A DNA stretch of 64,000 bases from Comamonas sp. 26. Lineage in GTDB: Bacteria > Pseudomonadota > Gammaproteobacteria > Burkholderiales > Burkholderiaceae_C. The DNA lies in the NCBI RefSeq assembly GCF_002754475.1, contig NZ_PEFL01000001.1, forward strand, positions 1,240,001 to 1,304,000, read 5' to 3'. The notes beneath the pieces are model-generated. The model was not told the DNA's origin, ran no database searches, and worked only from the letters and a program-made list of their open reading frames with translations. Made by a program: the position numbers and the translations under genes. This document shows positions 15,954 through 25,209 of this stretch, in pieces; position 1 is the stretch's first letter; each line of letters begins with the position of its first letter.

Positions 15954-17384
15954 TCAGGCCTGTGTCAGCACCACGCCGGGGTTCATGATGCCCTGCGGGT
16001 CCAGTGCATTTTTGATAGCGCGCATCATTTGCAGAGCAACGGGAGACTGGTATTTTTCCAGCTTGTCTGTCTTGAGTGCGCCCACGCCATGCTCGGCCGA
16101 GAAGGAGCCGTCAAACTTCGCCACGGCTTCATAGACGAGGTGGTTGACCAGCGCTTCTTTCTCGCGCAGAAACTGCTTGCCGTCTTCGCCTTCCGGCACT
16201 TGTACGTTGTAGTGGAGATTGCCGTCGCCCAGATGGCCGAAGTTGACCAGGCGCACGCCGGGAATCTCGCGCTTGAGCACCTCATCAGCGTGCTCCACAA
16301 AGGCCGGAATGCGCGATGCGGCGACCGAGATGTCGTGCTTGATGTTCAGACCTTCCTCGGCCTGCGCCAGCGGAATGCTCTCGCGGATATGCCACAGGTC
16401 ATGGGCCTGGCTCAGGCTCTCTGCTACCACGGCATTGACTACGCAGCCGTCTTCAAAAGCGAGTTCGAGCAGGTGCTCGAAGCGCAGGCGGGCATGTTGC
16501 TCGGATTCGCTGTCGCTGTTTTCCAGCAGCACGCAGTAAGGGGCTTCGTCACCCATATCGGCGAACGGTACGCGCAGCTGCGGCATGTGTTTGACGACCA
16601 GAGACAGCGCAAACTGGCCCATGACTTCAAAGCCCGTGAGGCCCGCACCCAGATGCTGGTGCGCCAGACCCAGCAGGCGCACGGCGGCTTCCATGCTGGG
16701 CACGGCGGCAAAGGCTGTCAGTTGTGCGGCGGGCTGGGGGAACAGCTTCATGGTCGCGGCAGTGATGATGCCCAGCGTCCCTTCGCTGCCGATGAACAGG
16801 TCGCGCAGGTCGTAGCCGGTGTTGTCCTTGCGCAGCCCCTTGAGGCCATCCCAGACCTCGCCCTGCGGCGTGACCACTTCCAGACCCAGGCACAGATCAC
16901 GCGTATTTCCATAGCGCACCACCTGTGTGCCGCCTGCGTTGGTGCCCAGATTGCCACCAATCGTGCAACTGCCTTCGGCGGCCAGCGACAGAGGGAACAG
17001 CAGGCCTTGCTTGTCTGCCAGCTCCTGCAGGTTTTGCAGAATGCAGCCCGCTTCGACGGTGAAGGTCAGGTTGTCCTTGTCGATATGGCGCACGGCATTC
17101 AGGCGCGTCAAGTTCAGCACGATTTGCTGGCCGCTTTGGTCAGGGGTGGAACCCACCGACAGACCGGTGTTGCCGCCCTGGGGTACCAACTGCACGCCCG
17201 CTGCCGCGCAGGCCTTGACTACGGCCGCTACTTCGGCGGTGTTGCCGGGGCGCACCACGGCCAGCGACTTGCCGTGCACGCGCTTGCGCCAGTCCTGTTC
17301 ATAGGCGCTCAAATCGCCGTCGGTCAGCACATGGTTGGCAGTAACGATCTGGCGCAGGGAATCAAGCAGAGCAGTGGAAGTCAT
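15954..17384 (-). CDS. FAD-linked oxidase (GlcD / D-2-hydroxyacid dehydrogenase family)
   Basis: A 476-residue flavoenzyme from the ATG at 17384; the longer reading frame upstream to 17507 has no conservation. The FAD-binding PCMH domain contains VVRPGNTAEVAAVVKACAAAG, PQGGNTGLSVGSTP and the CTIGGNLGTNAGG motif. The C-terminal FAD-oxidase domain has NFGHLGDGNLHYN and AEHGVGALKT, whose histidines are typical of D-2-hydroxyglutarate/D-lactate dehydrogenases. Such enzymes oxidise D-2-hydroxyacids and pass electrons to an acceptor; which acid is not evident. It is divergent from a LysR gene 143 bp away, which may control it. Confidence 0.9.
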   Translation of the reverse strand: MTSTALLDSLRQIVTANHVLTDGDLSAYEQDWRKRVHGKSLAVVRPGNTAEVAAVVKACAAAGVQLVPQGGNTGLSVGSTPDQSGQQIVLNLTRLNAVRHIDKDNLTFTVEAGCILQNLQELADKQGLLFPLSLAAEGSCTIGGNLGTNAGGTQVVRYGNTRDLCLGLEVVTPQGEVWDGLKGLRKDNTGYDLRDLFIGSEGTLGIITAATMKLFPQPAAQLTAFAAVPSMEAAVRLLGLAHQHLGAGLTGFEVMGQFALSLVVKHMPQLRVPFADMGDEAPYCVLLENSDSESEQHARLRFEHLLELAFEDGCVVNAVVAESLSQAHDLWHIRESIPLAQAEEGLNIKHDISVAASRIPAFVEHADEVLKREIPGVRLVNFGHLGDGNLHYNVQVPEGEDGKQFLREKEALVNHLVYEAVAKFDGSFSAEHGVGALKTDKLEKYQSPVALQMMRAIKNALDPQGIMNPGVVLTQA

Positions 17385-17527
17385 GGCAAGCGGGCCGCAG
17401 CAGGGGCGGCAGAGAGGGAAAACAGAGGAAATCCTAAGCCAGATACCTGTGCTGGCCGAGGAAAACCACGAAGCCGCAAGCGTAGAACATGGCAGACTTC
17501 GGGGCAATCGAAATAAATTGATGGGTT

Positions 17528-18472
17528 ATGCCAGTTTTTCCGAACAATGTCAGCCTGCGCCAGCTGCGCGCCTTTGATGAGGTGGCGCGGCAGGGCGCGT
17601 TTGCCCCGGCCGCGCGGGAGCTGTGTCTGACGCAGTCGGCCCTGTCCGAATCCATTCGCCAACTGGAAGAAGCGCTTGGCATGCGCCTGTTTGACCGCAC
17701 CACACGCACCGTGGGGCTGACCAGCGCGGGCCAGGCCTTTCTGGTCGATGTGCGCCATGCGTTTGACACTCTGGAGCAGGGCTTTCAGAACCTGGGCGAT
17801 CTGGCGGCGCTGCGCCGGGGCAAGGTGCGCATTGCGGCTGCACCATCGGTGCTGGCGGTGTTGCTGCTGCCGGTGTTGCCCGCGCTGCGTGCGCAGTACC
17901 CGGGTATTGAGGTGGACTTGATTGAAGACAGTGCCGAAGGCATTGCCCAGCGTGTGCAGGCCGGGCTGGTCGATTTTGGCGTGGGTGCTGCCCACCCCGC
18001 AGGCGGTGATTTGCTGACCCAGCCGCTGGTGAGTGATGCGATGGTGCTGGTCGCCCGCGTGGATGAGCCCTTGCTGCAGGCCCAGCGGCTGGTGGCGGCT
18101 GATCTGGCCCATCTGCCGTTTGTGGGGCTGACCACCGATACCGCCATCAGCCAGTTGCTGGCCGCTGCGCCTGGCATGCCGGCGAATGTGCTGCAACCGT
18201 CGTTGCGCCTTTCTAACCCGCAGTTGCTGTTTGAGGCCGTGAGTCTGGGGCTTGGCGTGAGCATTGTCCCGGCGCTGACGGCGCGGCATCCGTCGCTGGG
18301 CTTGCAGGGGGACTTGGGCTTTAGGCTGCTTGATGAACCGCGCATTCTGCGCCGCACCTTGCTGATTCAGCGGCCACGCCGGGCTCTGTCACCCGCTGCG
18401 CAGCTGCTGTTTGAAGCGCTGGCCGGGCAGGTGCAGCAGCTGGCGCGTTATGAGGGCATTGCGCCGGATTGA
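17528..18472 (+). CDS. LysR-family transcriptional regulator
   Basis: A 314-residue regulator with the N-terminal winged helix (LRQLRAFDEVARQGAFAPAA, LTQSALSESIRQLEEALG, LFDRTTRTVGLTSAG) and a LysR substrate-binding domain. It is divergently transcribed from the FAD-linked oxidase, the classic layout in which a LysR protein controls its neighbour from the shared promoter region. Its last 25 bp overlap the 3' end of the DUF2069 gene on the opposite strand. Confidence 0.92.
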   Translation: MPVFPNNVSLRQLRAFDEVARQGAFAPAARELCLTQSALSESIRQLEEALGMRLFDRTTRTVGLTSAGQAFLVDVRHAFDTLEQGFQNLGDLAALRRGKVRIAAAPSVLAVLLLPVLPALRAQYPGIEVDLIEDSAEGIAQRVQAGLVDFGVGAAHPAGGDLLTQPLVSDAMVLVARVDEPLLQAQRLVAADLAHLPFVGLTTDTAISQLLAAAPGMPANVLQPSLRLSNPQLLFEAVSLGLGVSIVPALTARHPSLGLQGDLGFRLLDEPRILRRTLLIQRPRRALSPAAQLLFEALAGQVQQLARYEGIAPD

Positions 18473-18903
18473 GCTGTGGCAGCAGCCAAGGCGGCCTTGG
18501 CCGCCTTCTGGCGCAGGCGCACATGGGCCGCACAGGCGATGAAGAGCAGCACGCACAACGCCACTTCAATCAGCGCCAGCCAGCGGCTGGGGGCAGGATC
18601 GCTCCAGCCGCGCACCACGCCTTCGGTGAAGTACAGCCACACCAGCAGGCTCATCCAGCGATAGGTGTACATGCGGCGCTTGAGCAGACCAATCACGGCA
18701 AAGGCCAGCGGCAGCGCCTTGAGAAAGAGCAGCGTGCCGCCGGGACGCAAGGGCGCAAGCCACAGCTCCCAGGCCACGCACAGCACCATCAGCGCAAGCA
18801 GACTGCCAACGGCCAGCCAGCGGGTGGCGGCCACGTCAGTGCCGGGCTGATTGATTGGTGAGCAAGTGTTTTCGGGGGCTTGGGGCGAGAGGGCGTCGGT
18901 CAT
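18448..18903 (-). CDS. DUF2069 membrane protein
   Basis: A 151-residue inner-membrane protein. After about 28 polar residues there are four hydrophobic segments; the motif RRMYTYRWMSLLVWLYFTEG and the following Trp-Ser-Asp are typical of DUF2069, a family without assigned function that is widespread in beta- and gammaproteobacteria. It converges on and overlaps the LysR gene. Confidence 0.82.
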   Translation of the reverse strand: MTDALSPQAPENTCSPINQPGTDVAATRWLAVGSLLALMVLCVAWELWLAPLRPGGTLLFLKALPLAFAVIGLLKRRMYTYRWMSLLVWLYFTEGVVRGWSDPAPSRWLALIEVALCVLLFIACAAHVRLRQKAAKAALAAATAQSGAMPS

Positions 18904-19022
18904 AGCAGTGGCATCATATCGACCATGGCAGCCCCCTTTGAATCCGGATTTTTTCTTTTCAATCTTGCGTTTGATTTTGCGCAGGCCCGCGACTCCTTTT
19001 TTCGCGTGAAAGGAGTGCCGTC

Positions 19023-20756
19023 ATGAAGAAAAATGACCGCACTGGTTTCTGGGCTGCGCTGGAGGGAAATCCGCAGGCGCAGCAGCCGTCAACCGCTGGT
19101 GTGACGCCTTCGCCGGAGCCGCATCTGCGACAAGAGCCCAGCTTGCACGAGCCGCAGTTTGATGCACAAGAACCTCAGTTTGCGCCGCCATCGAATTCGC
19201 CCTTGGCGGAGCAGCCTTCACAGCAAGCCGCTCCACCCGTTGGACCACAGGCCGCATCCTTCAGTCAGGCTGCTCAGAGCTGGTCAGGCTACGCTGCCCA
19301 TTCAGCACAAAACATGCCGCCAGCCCAGTCACATCAGGCGGGAGCTGCTTCTGTTTCAGGAGCGAGCACAGCGCCTGCCGACAAGTTTGGTAAGGCCAAA
19401 GTGCTGCTGGCCGGCTGCAAAGACCTGGCCGGGCGCATTCCCAAACCACGCGTGCCCAGCAAGCAAGAGCTGAAGGATGAATTTCACCGCAAAAGCCGCC
19501 GCGTGCAGTTGCGGCTGCGTACCTTTCCGTGGCAAAACACCGCGCAGGTGCTGCTGGCCCGCTTCAAGGAAGACCGGCTGGGTGTGACGGCCAGCAGCCT
19601 CACCTTCACATCGCTGCTGGCGCTGGTTCCGTTCTTTACCGTGGCGCTGGCTTTGTTCACGGCCTTCCCCATCTTTGGCAAGGCGCAACTGGTGCTGGAG
19701 CGCTGGCTGATGGACAGCCTGATCCCCGAGACCATTGCGCGGCAGGTGCTGGGCTATCTCACGCAGTTTGCGTCCAAGGCCAGTCAGCTGGGTCTGGTGG
19801 GCTTTTCCATTTTGATGGTCACGGCGCTTGCGCTGATCCTGACCATTGACCGCACGCTCAACAACATCTGGCGCGTACGCCAGTTGCGCCCGCTGGGCCA
19901 GCGCGTGCTGATTTACTGGGCCGCCATCACGCTGGGGCCGCTGCTGCTGGGCCTGAGTCTGGTGCTGTCCTCGTATGTGATGTCGGCATCCAAAGGGCTT
20001 GTCAACGCGTTGCCGGGCAGTCTGCGCTTTGTGTTTGATTCCATCGAATTTGTGGTGCTGGCCGCAGGCATGGCCGGGCTTTATCACTACGTGCCGAACA
20101 CTCCGGTGCGCTGGCGCCATGCCATGGTGGGCGGCGTGTTTGTGGCCGTCTTCATGGAAGTGGCCAAGAAGGCGCTGGGTATTTACCTGTCGTCTGTACC
20201 CACCTACTCGGTGATTTACGGCGCATTTGCCACGCTGCCTATCTTGCTGATCTGGATGTATGTGGCCTGGAGCATTGTGCTGACGGGGGCTCTTGTCACC
20301 GCCTATTTGCCCACCATACTCAGCGGCGTTGAGCGGATGACGGGCCATAGGGGCTGGCAGTTTGAGCTGGCCGTCGAAGTACTGCAATGCCTGGCCAAAG
20401 AGCGAGAGCTGCCCCACAAAGGCCTGTTTGTGCACCAGCTCTCGCGCCGCCTGCGCATAGAAGCTTCGCAGATTCAGCCTGTGCTGCAGGCGCTGGCCCA
20501 GCTGGACTGGGTGGGTGCCGTGCAGCCGCCAGATGCCTATGTGTCGCTGGAGAGCACGGAGCCCCGCTATGTGCTGCTGGTGGACCCGCGCACCACGCTG
20601 GTCGAGCCACTGGTGCAGCGCCTGCTGCTGCAGCCATCTGAAGCGGTGCAGCCGCTGTGGCAGCGCGCCCAGCTGGATGTGATGACTCTGGCCGAGCTGA
20701 TTGCGGCCCCCATGGCAGATATTCATAGAGTTGATGAAATTCACAAAACTCTATGA
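19023..20756 (+). CDS. YihY/BrkB family inner-membrane protein with N-terminal extension
   Basis: A 577-residue protein. GAAAGGAG stands before the ATG. Residues about 1-125 are rich in Pro, Gln, Ser and Ala and look disordered. The YihY/BrkB domain follows, with several membrane segments, a DRLGVTASSLTFTSLLALVPFF start, RTLNNIWRVR and LPILLIWMYVAWSIVLTGA. The C-terminal 120 residues resemble a winged-helix region. Once thought to be RNase BN, YihY proteins now have no agreed function. The last codons form a 12-bp perfect inverted repeat with the sequence after the stop, so the extreme C-terminus may come from an inserted repeat. Confidence 0.85.
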   Translation: MKKNDRTGFWAALEGNPQAQQPSTAGVTPSPEPHLRQEPSLHEPQFDAQEPQFAPPSNSPLAEQPSQQAAPPVGPQAASFSQAAQSWSGYAAHSAQNMPPAQSHQAGAASVSGASTAPADKFGKAKVLLAGCKDLAGRIPKPRVPSKQELKDEFHRKSRRVQLRLRTFPWQNTAQVLLARFKEDRLGVTASSLTFTSLLALVPFFTVALALFTAFPIFGKAQLVLERWLMDSLIPETIARQVLGYLTQFASKASQLGLVGFSILMVTALALILTIDRTLNNIWRVRQLRPLGQRVLIYWAAITLGPLLLGLSLVLSSYVMSASKGLVNALPGSLRFVFDSIEFVVLAAGMAGLYHYVPNTPVRWRHAMVGGVFVAVFMEVAKKALGIYLSSVPTYSVIYGAFATLPILLIWMYVAWSIVLTGALVTAYLPTILSGVERMTGHRGWQFELAVEVLQCLAKERELPHKGLFVHQLSRRLRIEASQIQPVLQALAQLDWVGAVQPPDAYVSLESTEPRYVLLVDPRTTLVEPLVQRLLLQPSEAVQPLWQRAQLDVMTLAELIAAPMADIHRVDEIHKTL

Positions 20757-20758
20757 AT
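20721..20758. repeat. 12-bp perfect inverted repeat overlapping the 3' end of yihY
   Basis: ATTCATAGAGTT (20721-20732) pairs perfectly with AACTCTATGAAT (20747-20758) around a 14-base loop, and the stop codon lies in the right arm. No T-run follows, so it is more likely an mRNA 3'-end hairpin or part of a dispersed repeat than a terminator. Confidence 0.6.
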
Positions 20759-20977
20759 AGATAGCGAGATCAGCTAGATATTTGATAGCAATTGTGCGTT
20801 TCCTGTTGGGCACTGCACAATCAGCGGAGCCATTCATCTGCCCGGCGGATTGAGGCCTGATGTTGCAAGTACGCTCTTGCGCAGGCCCAGCCTTCGGGCG
20901 AAATTCATTCCAGCCTACAAACATGGTCAGAGCGTGGCTTTAGCCTGCGCTTTGTTGCATTTTATTTTTTGATATTT

Positions 20978-22832
20978 ATGAGCCAATCTGTTTTGGGCCA
21001 ACCGGTCACCCAACCCTGGCAGCAGTGCAGCCTGGCCCACATGCTGCAAGCACGCGTGGCGGCCACGCCTGAGCTGCCAGCCTATCGAGAATTTGCGGGC
21101 AAAGATCAGCCCTGGACTCAGCTGAGCTGGGCGCAGACTGGTGCCGCCGTCATACAGTTTCGTGTTGCCTTGCAGCAAAGCGCGCTGCAGCATGGGGACC
21201 GCATCGGCATCTGGCTGCCCAATAGCGTCAACGCCATGTGCGCAGATCAGGCCGCCTTACAGATGGGGGTCATCCCGGTGCCTGTGCACACCACGGACAA
21301 CCCGGCCAGCATTGCCTATATTTTTGATAATGCCGAAATCAGCCTGCTTGTGCTGAGCAGCCTGAGCCAATGGGAGCGCCTGCGCGCCACAGACTACGCA
21401 ATATCCAGCCTGCAGACGGTGGTGGTGGCGGATGGTTTGCCAGCCCCGCAAGTCAGCCCCGGCCAGCCCCGCGTGGTGGCGCTGGCAGACTGGCTGCAAG
21501 AAGGCGCAGCCATGGCGAGCCAGCCCGCACCGGCTCTGCCAGAGCCCGGCGATGTGGCGGCCATCGTCTACACCTCGGGCACCACGGGCAAGCCCAAGGG
21601 TGTGATGCTGACTCACGCCAATGTGATGGCCGATGTCTCTGACTTTGCCGAGCGCGTGCACCCGCGTCAGGACGACCGCTTTTTGTCTTTTCTGCCGCTC
21701 TCACACACCTTTGAGCGCACCGTGGGCTATTACCTGGCCATTGCCAGCGGCGCCTGCACGGCCTATGTGCGCTCTGCCGCCTTGCTGATGCAGGACATGC
21801 AGACCGAAAAGCCCACCATCCTCGTCTGCGTGCCCCGCATTTATGAGCGCGTGCACGCCAAGATGCTGGAGAAAATTCTGGCGGGCCCCGAGGAAGAGCG
21901 TCAGGCCTTTGAAGCAGCAGTGGAGTGGGGCTGGGCCAACTTCTGCGCGCGTCAAGACATTACCGATCTGCACAAGCATGATGCGGCGCTGATTGGCACG
22001 CCAGCACCCGCTGCACATGCGCAGCTCAGCCAGCAGATTGCCCAGATGTTTGGCGGCTGCGTGCGCATGGCGATTACGGGTGGCGCCGCCATTCCGCAAA
22101 GCACGGCCCGCATCTTTTTGGCGCTGGATGTGCCGCTGCTACAAGGCTATGGCATGACGGAAACCACGCCCGTGATCTCCGTCGTCACGCTGGACAGCAA
22201 CGACCCTGCCACGGTGGGTGAGCCTGCTGCCCAGCGTTGAGGTTCGCATTGGCGAGCAGCATGAGCTGCAAGTACGCGGCGCGATTGTGATGAAGGGCTA
22301 CTGGAAGCGACCCGAAGAAACGGCTGCCGCGTTTACCGAAGACGGCTGGCTGCGCACCGGCGATCAGGCGGAGCTGGTCAAGGGCCGTATTCGCCTGCTG
22401 GGGCGGCTCAAGGAAATCATCGTCACCTCGACCGGCGAGAAAATTTCGCCTGCGGATCTGGAGCTGTCGCTGCTGGCCGACCCGCTGATCGAGCAAATCA
22501 TGGTGCTGGGCGACCACCGTCCCTATGTGAGCGCGATTGCGGTGCTCAATGAAGAAAACTGGGCCATGTTTGCCCGCGAAAACGGCTGGGATGCAGATAA
22601 CCCCGAAACCCTGCGCCAGCCCGTGGTGGTGCAGGCGGTGCTCAAGCGCCTGCAGGCCTTGAGTGCGGACTTTCCCAGCTACGCCCAGCCGCGTGCATTG
22701 CTGCTGACGCTGGAGCCGTGGAGTGTGGAAAACCAGTTGCTCACCCCCACGATGAAAGTCAAACGCGCCCCCATTCTGGCGCGTTATGCTGATGAAATTG
22801 AGAGCATTTACGGCAATCGCCGCGTGGGCTAA
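20978..22832 (+). pseudogene. Long-chain acyl-CoA synthetase (AMP-binding), split by a 1-bp frameshift
   Basis: Two consecutive reading frames, 20978-22240 and about 22218-22832, together make one AMP-dependent synthetase of about 617 residues. The first carries the P-loop YTSGTTGKPKGVMLTH, LSHTFERTVGYY and QGYGMTETTPVIS; the second carries KGYWKRPEETAAAF, DGWLRTGD and GRLKEIIVTSTGEKISP. The frame breaks after DPATVGEP: removing one G at about 22226 restores EPLPSVEVRIGEQHELQVRG, the normal family sequence. Intact enzymes form fatty acyl-CoA from fatty acid, ATP and CoA. As read, the first product lacks the C-terminal lid domain and should be inactive. It is either a recent pseudogene or a sequencing error. 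Confidence 0.9.
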
Positions 22833-22849
22833 GTACCAATTGATCCATC

Positions 22850-22877
22850 AAAAACGGGCCGTGTGGCCCGTTTTTTG
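22850..22877. terminator. Rho-independent terminator
   Basis: Stem AAAACGGGCC / GGCCCGTTTT with a GTGT loop and a T-run, 18 bp after the acyl-CoA synthetase stop. Its A-rich left side also suits termination of the converging Mpo1-like gene. Confidence 0.9.
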
Positions 22878-22891
22878 TTGATGAGCGTGGA

Positions 22892-23260
22892 TCACATCTT
22901 GATGCGGCCCAGCAAGATATCGCGCCACATCATCCAGTCGCCGCGAAAGCTGTAGAGCGGGCGCTTGAAACTGGCAGGCCGGTTTTTCTCAAAACCGAAA
23001 TGTCCCACCCAGGCAAAGGCGTAGCCGCAGACCAGCGCGGCCAGCAGATACCACCAGTCACCCGTCAAAAATAGCACCAGCAAAAAGCCCAGAGACAGGC
23101 TGGTGCCGATGAAGTGCAGCCGTCTGCAGGTGGTGTTGCTGTGCTCGCCCAGATAGAAAGGGTAGAACTCGGAAAAGCTCTTGAACTGGCGAGGGTCAAC
23201 GGCAGTTTTTGCGGCTCCAGCTGCGTCGCCTTCCCGTTCGGTGGTCGTGGACTGAGACAT
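22892..23260 (-). CDS. Mpo1-like / DUF962 membrane protein
   Basis: A 122-residue membrane protein with the family motifs FYPFYLGEHSNTTCRRLHFIGT, two hydrophobic segments, and HFGFEKNRPASFKRP with conserved histidines. Yeast Mpo1 is an iron-dependent dioxygenase that acts on 2-hydroxy fatty acids; the bacterial relatives carry the same His motifs, but their function is not established. It converges on the acyl-CoA synthetase locus. Confidence 0.85.
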   Translation of the reverse strand: MSQSTTTEREGDAAGAAKTAVDPRQFKSFSEFYPFYLGEHSNTTCRRLHFIGTSLSLGFLLVLFLTGDWWYLLAALVCGYAFAWVGHFGFEKNRPASFKRPLYSFRGDWMMWRDILLGRIKM

Positions 23261-23514
23261 GGCAAACCTCGGTTGGATGTGAATTTTTCTTATACCGCCG
23301 AGCGTGTGGAACGGTTAGCGGGTAAGTGCGTGGCTGCTAGCGTTGATCCGTCACCTGAAAGACAGGTCGGTTGAGGCAAGACTGCGCAAAATCTGCCGAG
23401 TCCACTACCGCAGCTGCCCCAGGTGCGCTCTTGCGAAGGCATCAGCTCCGCCTCCTGCTCTCAAAACCGAAACTGCCCATGTTTGACAACACCATGCCGC
23501 CTGTTGAGATCGCT

Positions 23515-24303
23515 ATGAGTGAAATCCGTGTTTCTACGCCGGACGGGCATTTGTTCGTCAAACGCTGGCAGCCGCAGACAGGGGCGGGCAATGCGCCAGG
23601 AAAAGCGCCGATTGTGCTCATGCACGACTCGCTGGGCAGCGTGGCCCTGTGGCGCGATTTTCCTGAGCAACTGGCTGTCGCAACAAGCCGTGAAGTCATT
23701 GCCTATGACAGGCTGGGCTTTGGGCAGTCCGATGTCAACCCGCATCAGCTAGGCCCCCGCTTTGTCGAGGGCGAGGTGACGACAGGCTTTGCCCCCATTC
23801 ATCAGGCGCTGGGGCTGGATGCTTTTGTCATGCTGGGCCACAGCGTGGGTGGTGGCATGGCGGCCATGGTGGCGGCGGCGTATCCGCTGCAGTGCAAGGC
23901 GCTGATGACCGAGTCCGCCCAGAGTTTTGTGGAAGAGCGCACGCTTGAGGGCATTCGCGCTGCGCGCGACAGCTTTGCCCAGCCGGGCCAGCTGGAGCGG
24001 CTCTCGCGCTATCACGGTGACAAGGCGGCCTGGGTGTTGTCAGCCTGGGTGGACACCTGGCTGAGCGAGCCCTTTGCCCATTACCGGCTGGATGCGGCCT
24101 TGAGGCAGGTGCACTGTCCGGTGCTGGCCATTCATGGCGAGCTGGACGAGTTTGGTTCTCTCATCCACCCCGAAAACATCTGCACCTGGGCGCAAGGCCC
24201 GTGCGAGGCCGAGATCATTGCGGGCGGCGGCCATGTGCCGCACCGCGAACTACCTGATCGCATTACCGGGCGTATTGCGCAGTTTTTGTCAAGAATTGCC
24301 TGA
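23515..24303 (+). CDS. Alpha/beta hydrolase
   Basis: A 262-residue hydrolase if the ATG at 23515 is used (MSEIRVSTPDGHLFVKRWQP); an ATG at 23479 would add 12 residues, and neither has a strong ribosome site. VLMHDSLGS forms the oxyanion region, GHSVGGG carries the nucleophilic Ser, GELDEF the acidic residue and GGGHVPHRE the catalytic His. The substrate is unknown. Its stop is 7 bp from that of the converging PoNi-like gene. Confidence 0.85.
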   Translation: MSEIRVSTPDGHLFVKRWQPQTGAGNAPGKAPIVLMHDSLGSVALWRDFPEQLAVATSREVIAYDRLGFGQSDVNPHQLGPRFVEGEVTTGFAPIHQALGLDAFVMLGHSVGGGMAAMVAAAYPLQCKALMTESAQSFVEERTLEGIRAARDSFAQPGQLERLSRYHGDKAAWVLSAWVDTWLSEPFAHYRLDAALRQVHCPVLAIHGELDEFGSLIHPENICTWAQGPCEAEIIAGGGHVPHRELPDRITGRIAQFLSRIA

Positions 24304-24310
24304 TTCGTGC

Positions 24311-25192
24311 TCAGTGCTCAGCGCTCTGGCTGTGCGCGTGGGCAAAGTCCACCAGATCAGCCGGGTAGTGAGGCAGGGCGCGCAGCGCAGCATCGCCCCA
24401 GCCGTAAAGCACCGACAAGGCGCCCACCTCCAGCGCCCAGAAAAATGTGCCCAGCCAAGGCTTACCTTTCTTTTGCTGCGAGGGTGAGAGGCGCAAAAAA
24501 TCGGCGTACTGGGTTTGCACATAGGCCACCAGTGGTTCGGGTGACGGCTCACCCAGCAGCTCAAAAAACGGCAGCAGCGCGCCATAGGGGCGTGGGTGGA
24601 ATAGTGTTTCGTTGACTTCTTCCAGCTCAATGGCCGCAGCGCTCAGGTAGTCGAGCAGGCGGTCGGTGTCAAAGGCCAGCACTTGTTCGACGATGGCGGG
24701 GATTTCCTCGGGCGCATCCAGCAGCACGGCCAGCGCCATCAGGATGACGGCGTATTTGTACTCTGCGCTGCGGGCGTTGATGGGGGCGGGCACGCCGTAG
24801 TCCTCATCCATGGCCTCACTCATGCTGGTACGTGCGTGGCTGGCCACAGCGGCTGCGTCTTTCCAAAGCGCCACAGTCTCCAGGTAAATGGGGCGCAGCA
24901 CATCACCGGGCAGGCCCAGATCAACGCCGTAGATCAGCAAATGGCAGGCCTCTTGCCCAGCAGCCTGCCAGCCCCAGTAGTTCTCCAGTGCCGAATGGGC
25001 TTGCAGATTCAGTGGAGCTTGGTAGCCGGGGCTGGCTGCAAAGCGCTGCAACGTGGCCAGTGCGGCATTCCAGTCAGCTTTTTTATCCGTGAGATTGAGC
25101 TTGCGCCTAGGTGTCAGCCCGGTCAGCGCTATGGATTTCCATTGGGCGCAAGCGTTGGCAAGATCGCCATGGGGCATAAAAATGTCGGTCAT
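24311..25192 (-). CDS. PoNi-like (DUF1911) immunity protein, orphan
   Basis: A 293-residue, largely helical protein. The C-terminal part WLGTFFWALEVGALSVLYGW followed by HYPADLVDFA matches the pattern of the DUF1911/PoNi immunity family (aromatic-rich helix, then Tyr-Pro-x-Asp-Leu-Val), and the middle contains the expected long helices (YKYAVILMALAVLLDAPEE). PoNi proteins neutralise PoNe-type DNase effectors delivered by secretion systems. No toxin or VgrG/PAAR-like gene lies nearby. It sits 17 bp downstream of the alpha/beta hydrolase on the same strand, as if co-transcribed with it. The assignment is by motif memory and is moderately certain. Confidence 0.6.
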   Translation of the reverse strand: MTDIFMPHGDLANACAQWKSIALTGLTPRRKLNLTDKKADWNAALATLQRFAASPGYQAPLNLQAHSALENYWGWQAAGQEACHLLIYGVDLGLPGDVLRPIYLETVALWKDAAAVASHARTSMSEAMDEDYGVPAPINARSAEYKYAVILMALAVLLDAPEEIPAIVEQVLAFDTDRLLDYLSAAAIELEEVNETLFHPRPYGALLPFFELLGEPSPEPLVAYVQTQYADFLRLSPSQQKKGKPWLGTFFWALEVGALSVLYGWGDAALRALPHYPADLVDFAHAHSQSAEH

Positions 25193-25209
25193 GGCGCAAG
25201 CTTAGAGGC

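Noticed and set aside
16029..17516. Long plus-strand ORF (495 codons) opposite the FAD-linked oxidase
   Set aside because: It mirrors a gene with clear family motifs on the other strand and itself has a His/Gln-rich sequence typical of antisense frames.
22200..22260. Programmed frameshift in the acyl-CoA synthetase gene
   Set aside because: No slippery heptamer or stimulatory hairpin is visible, and family members are encoded in one frame.
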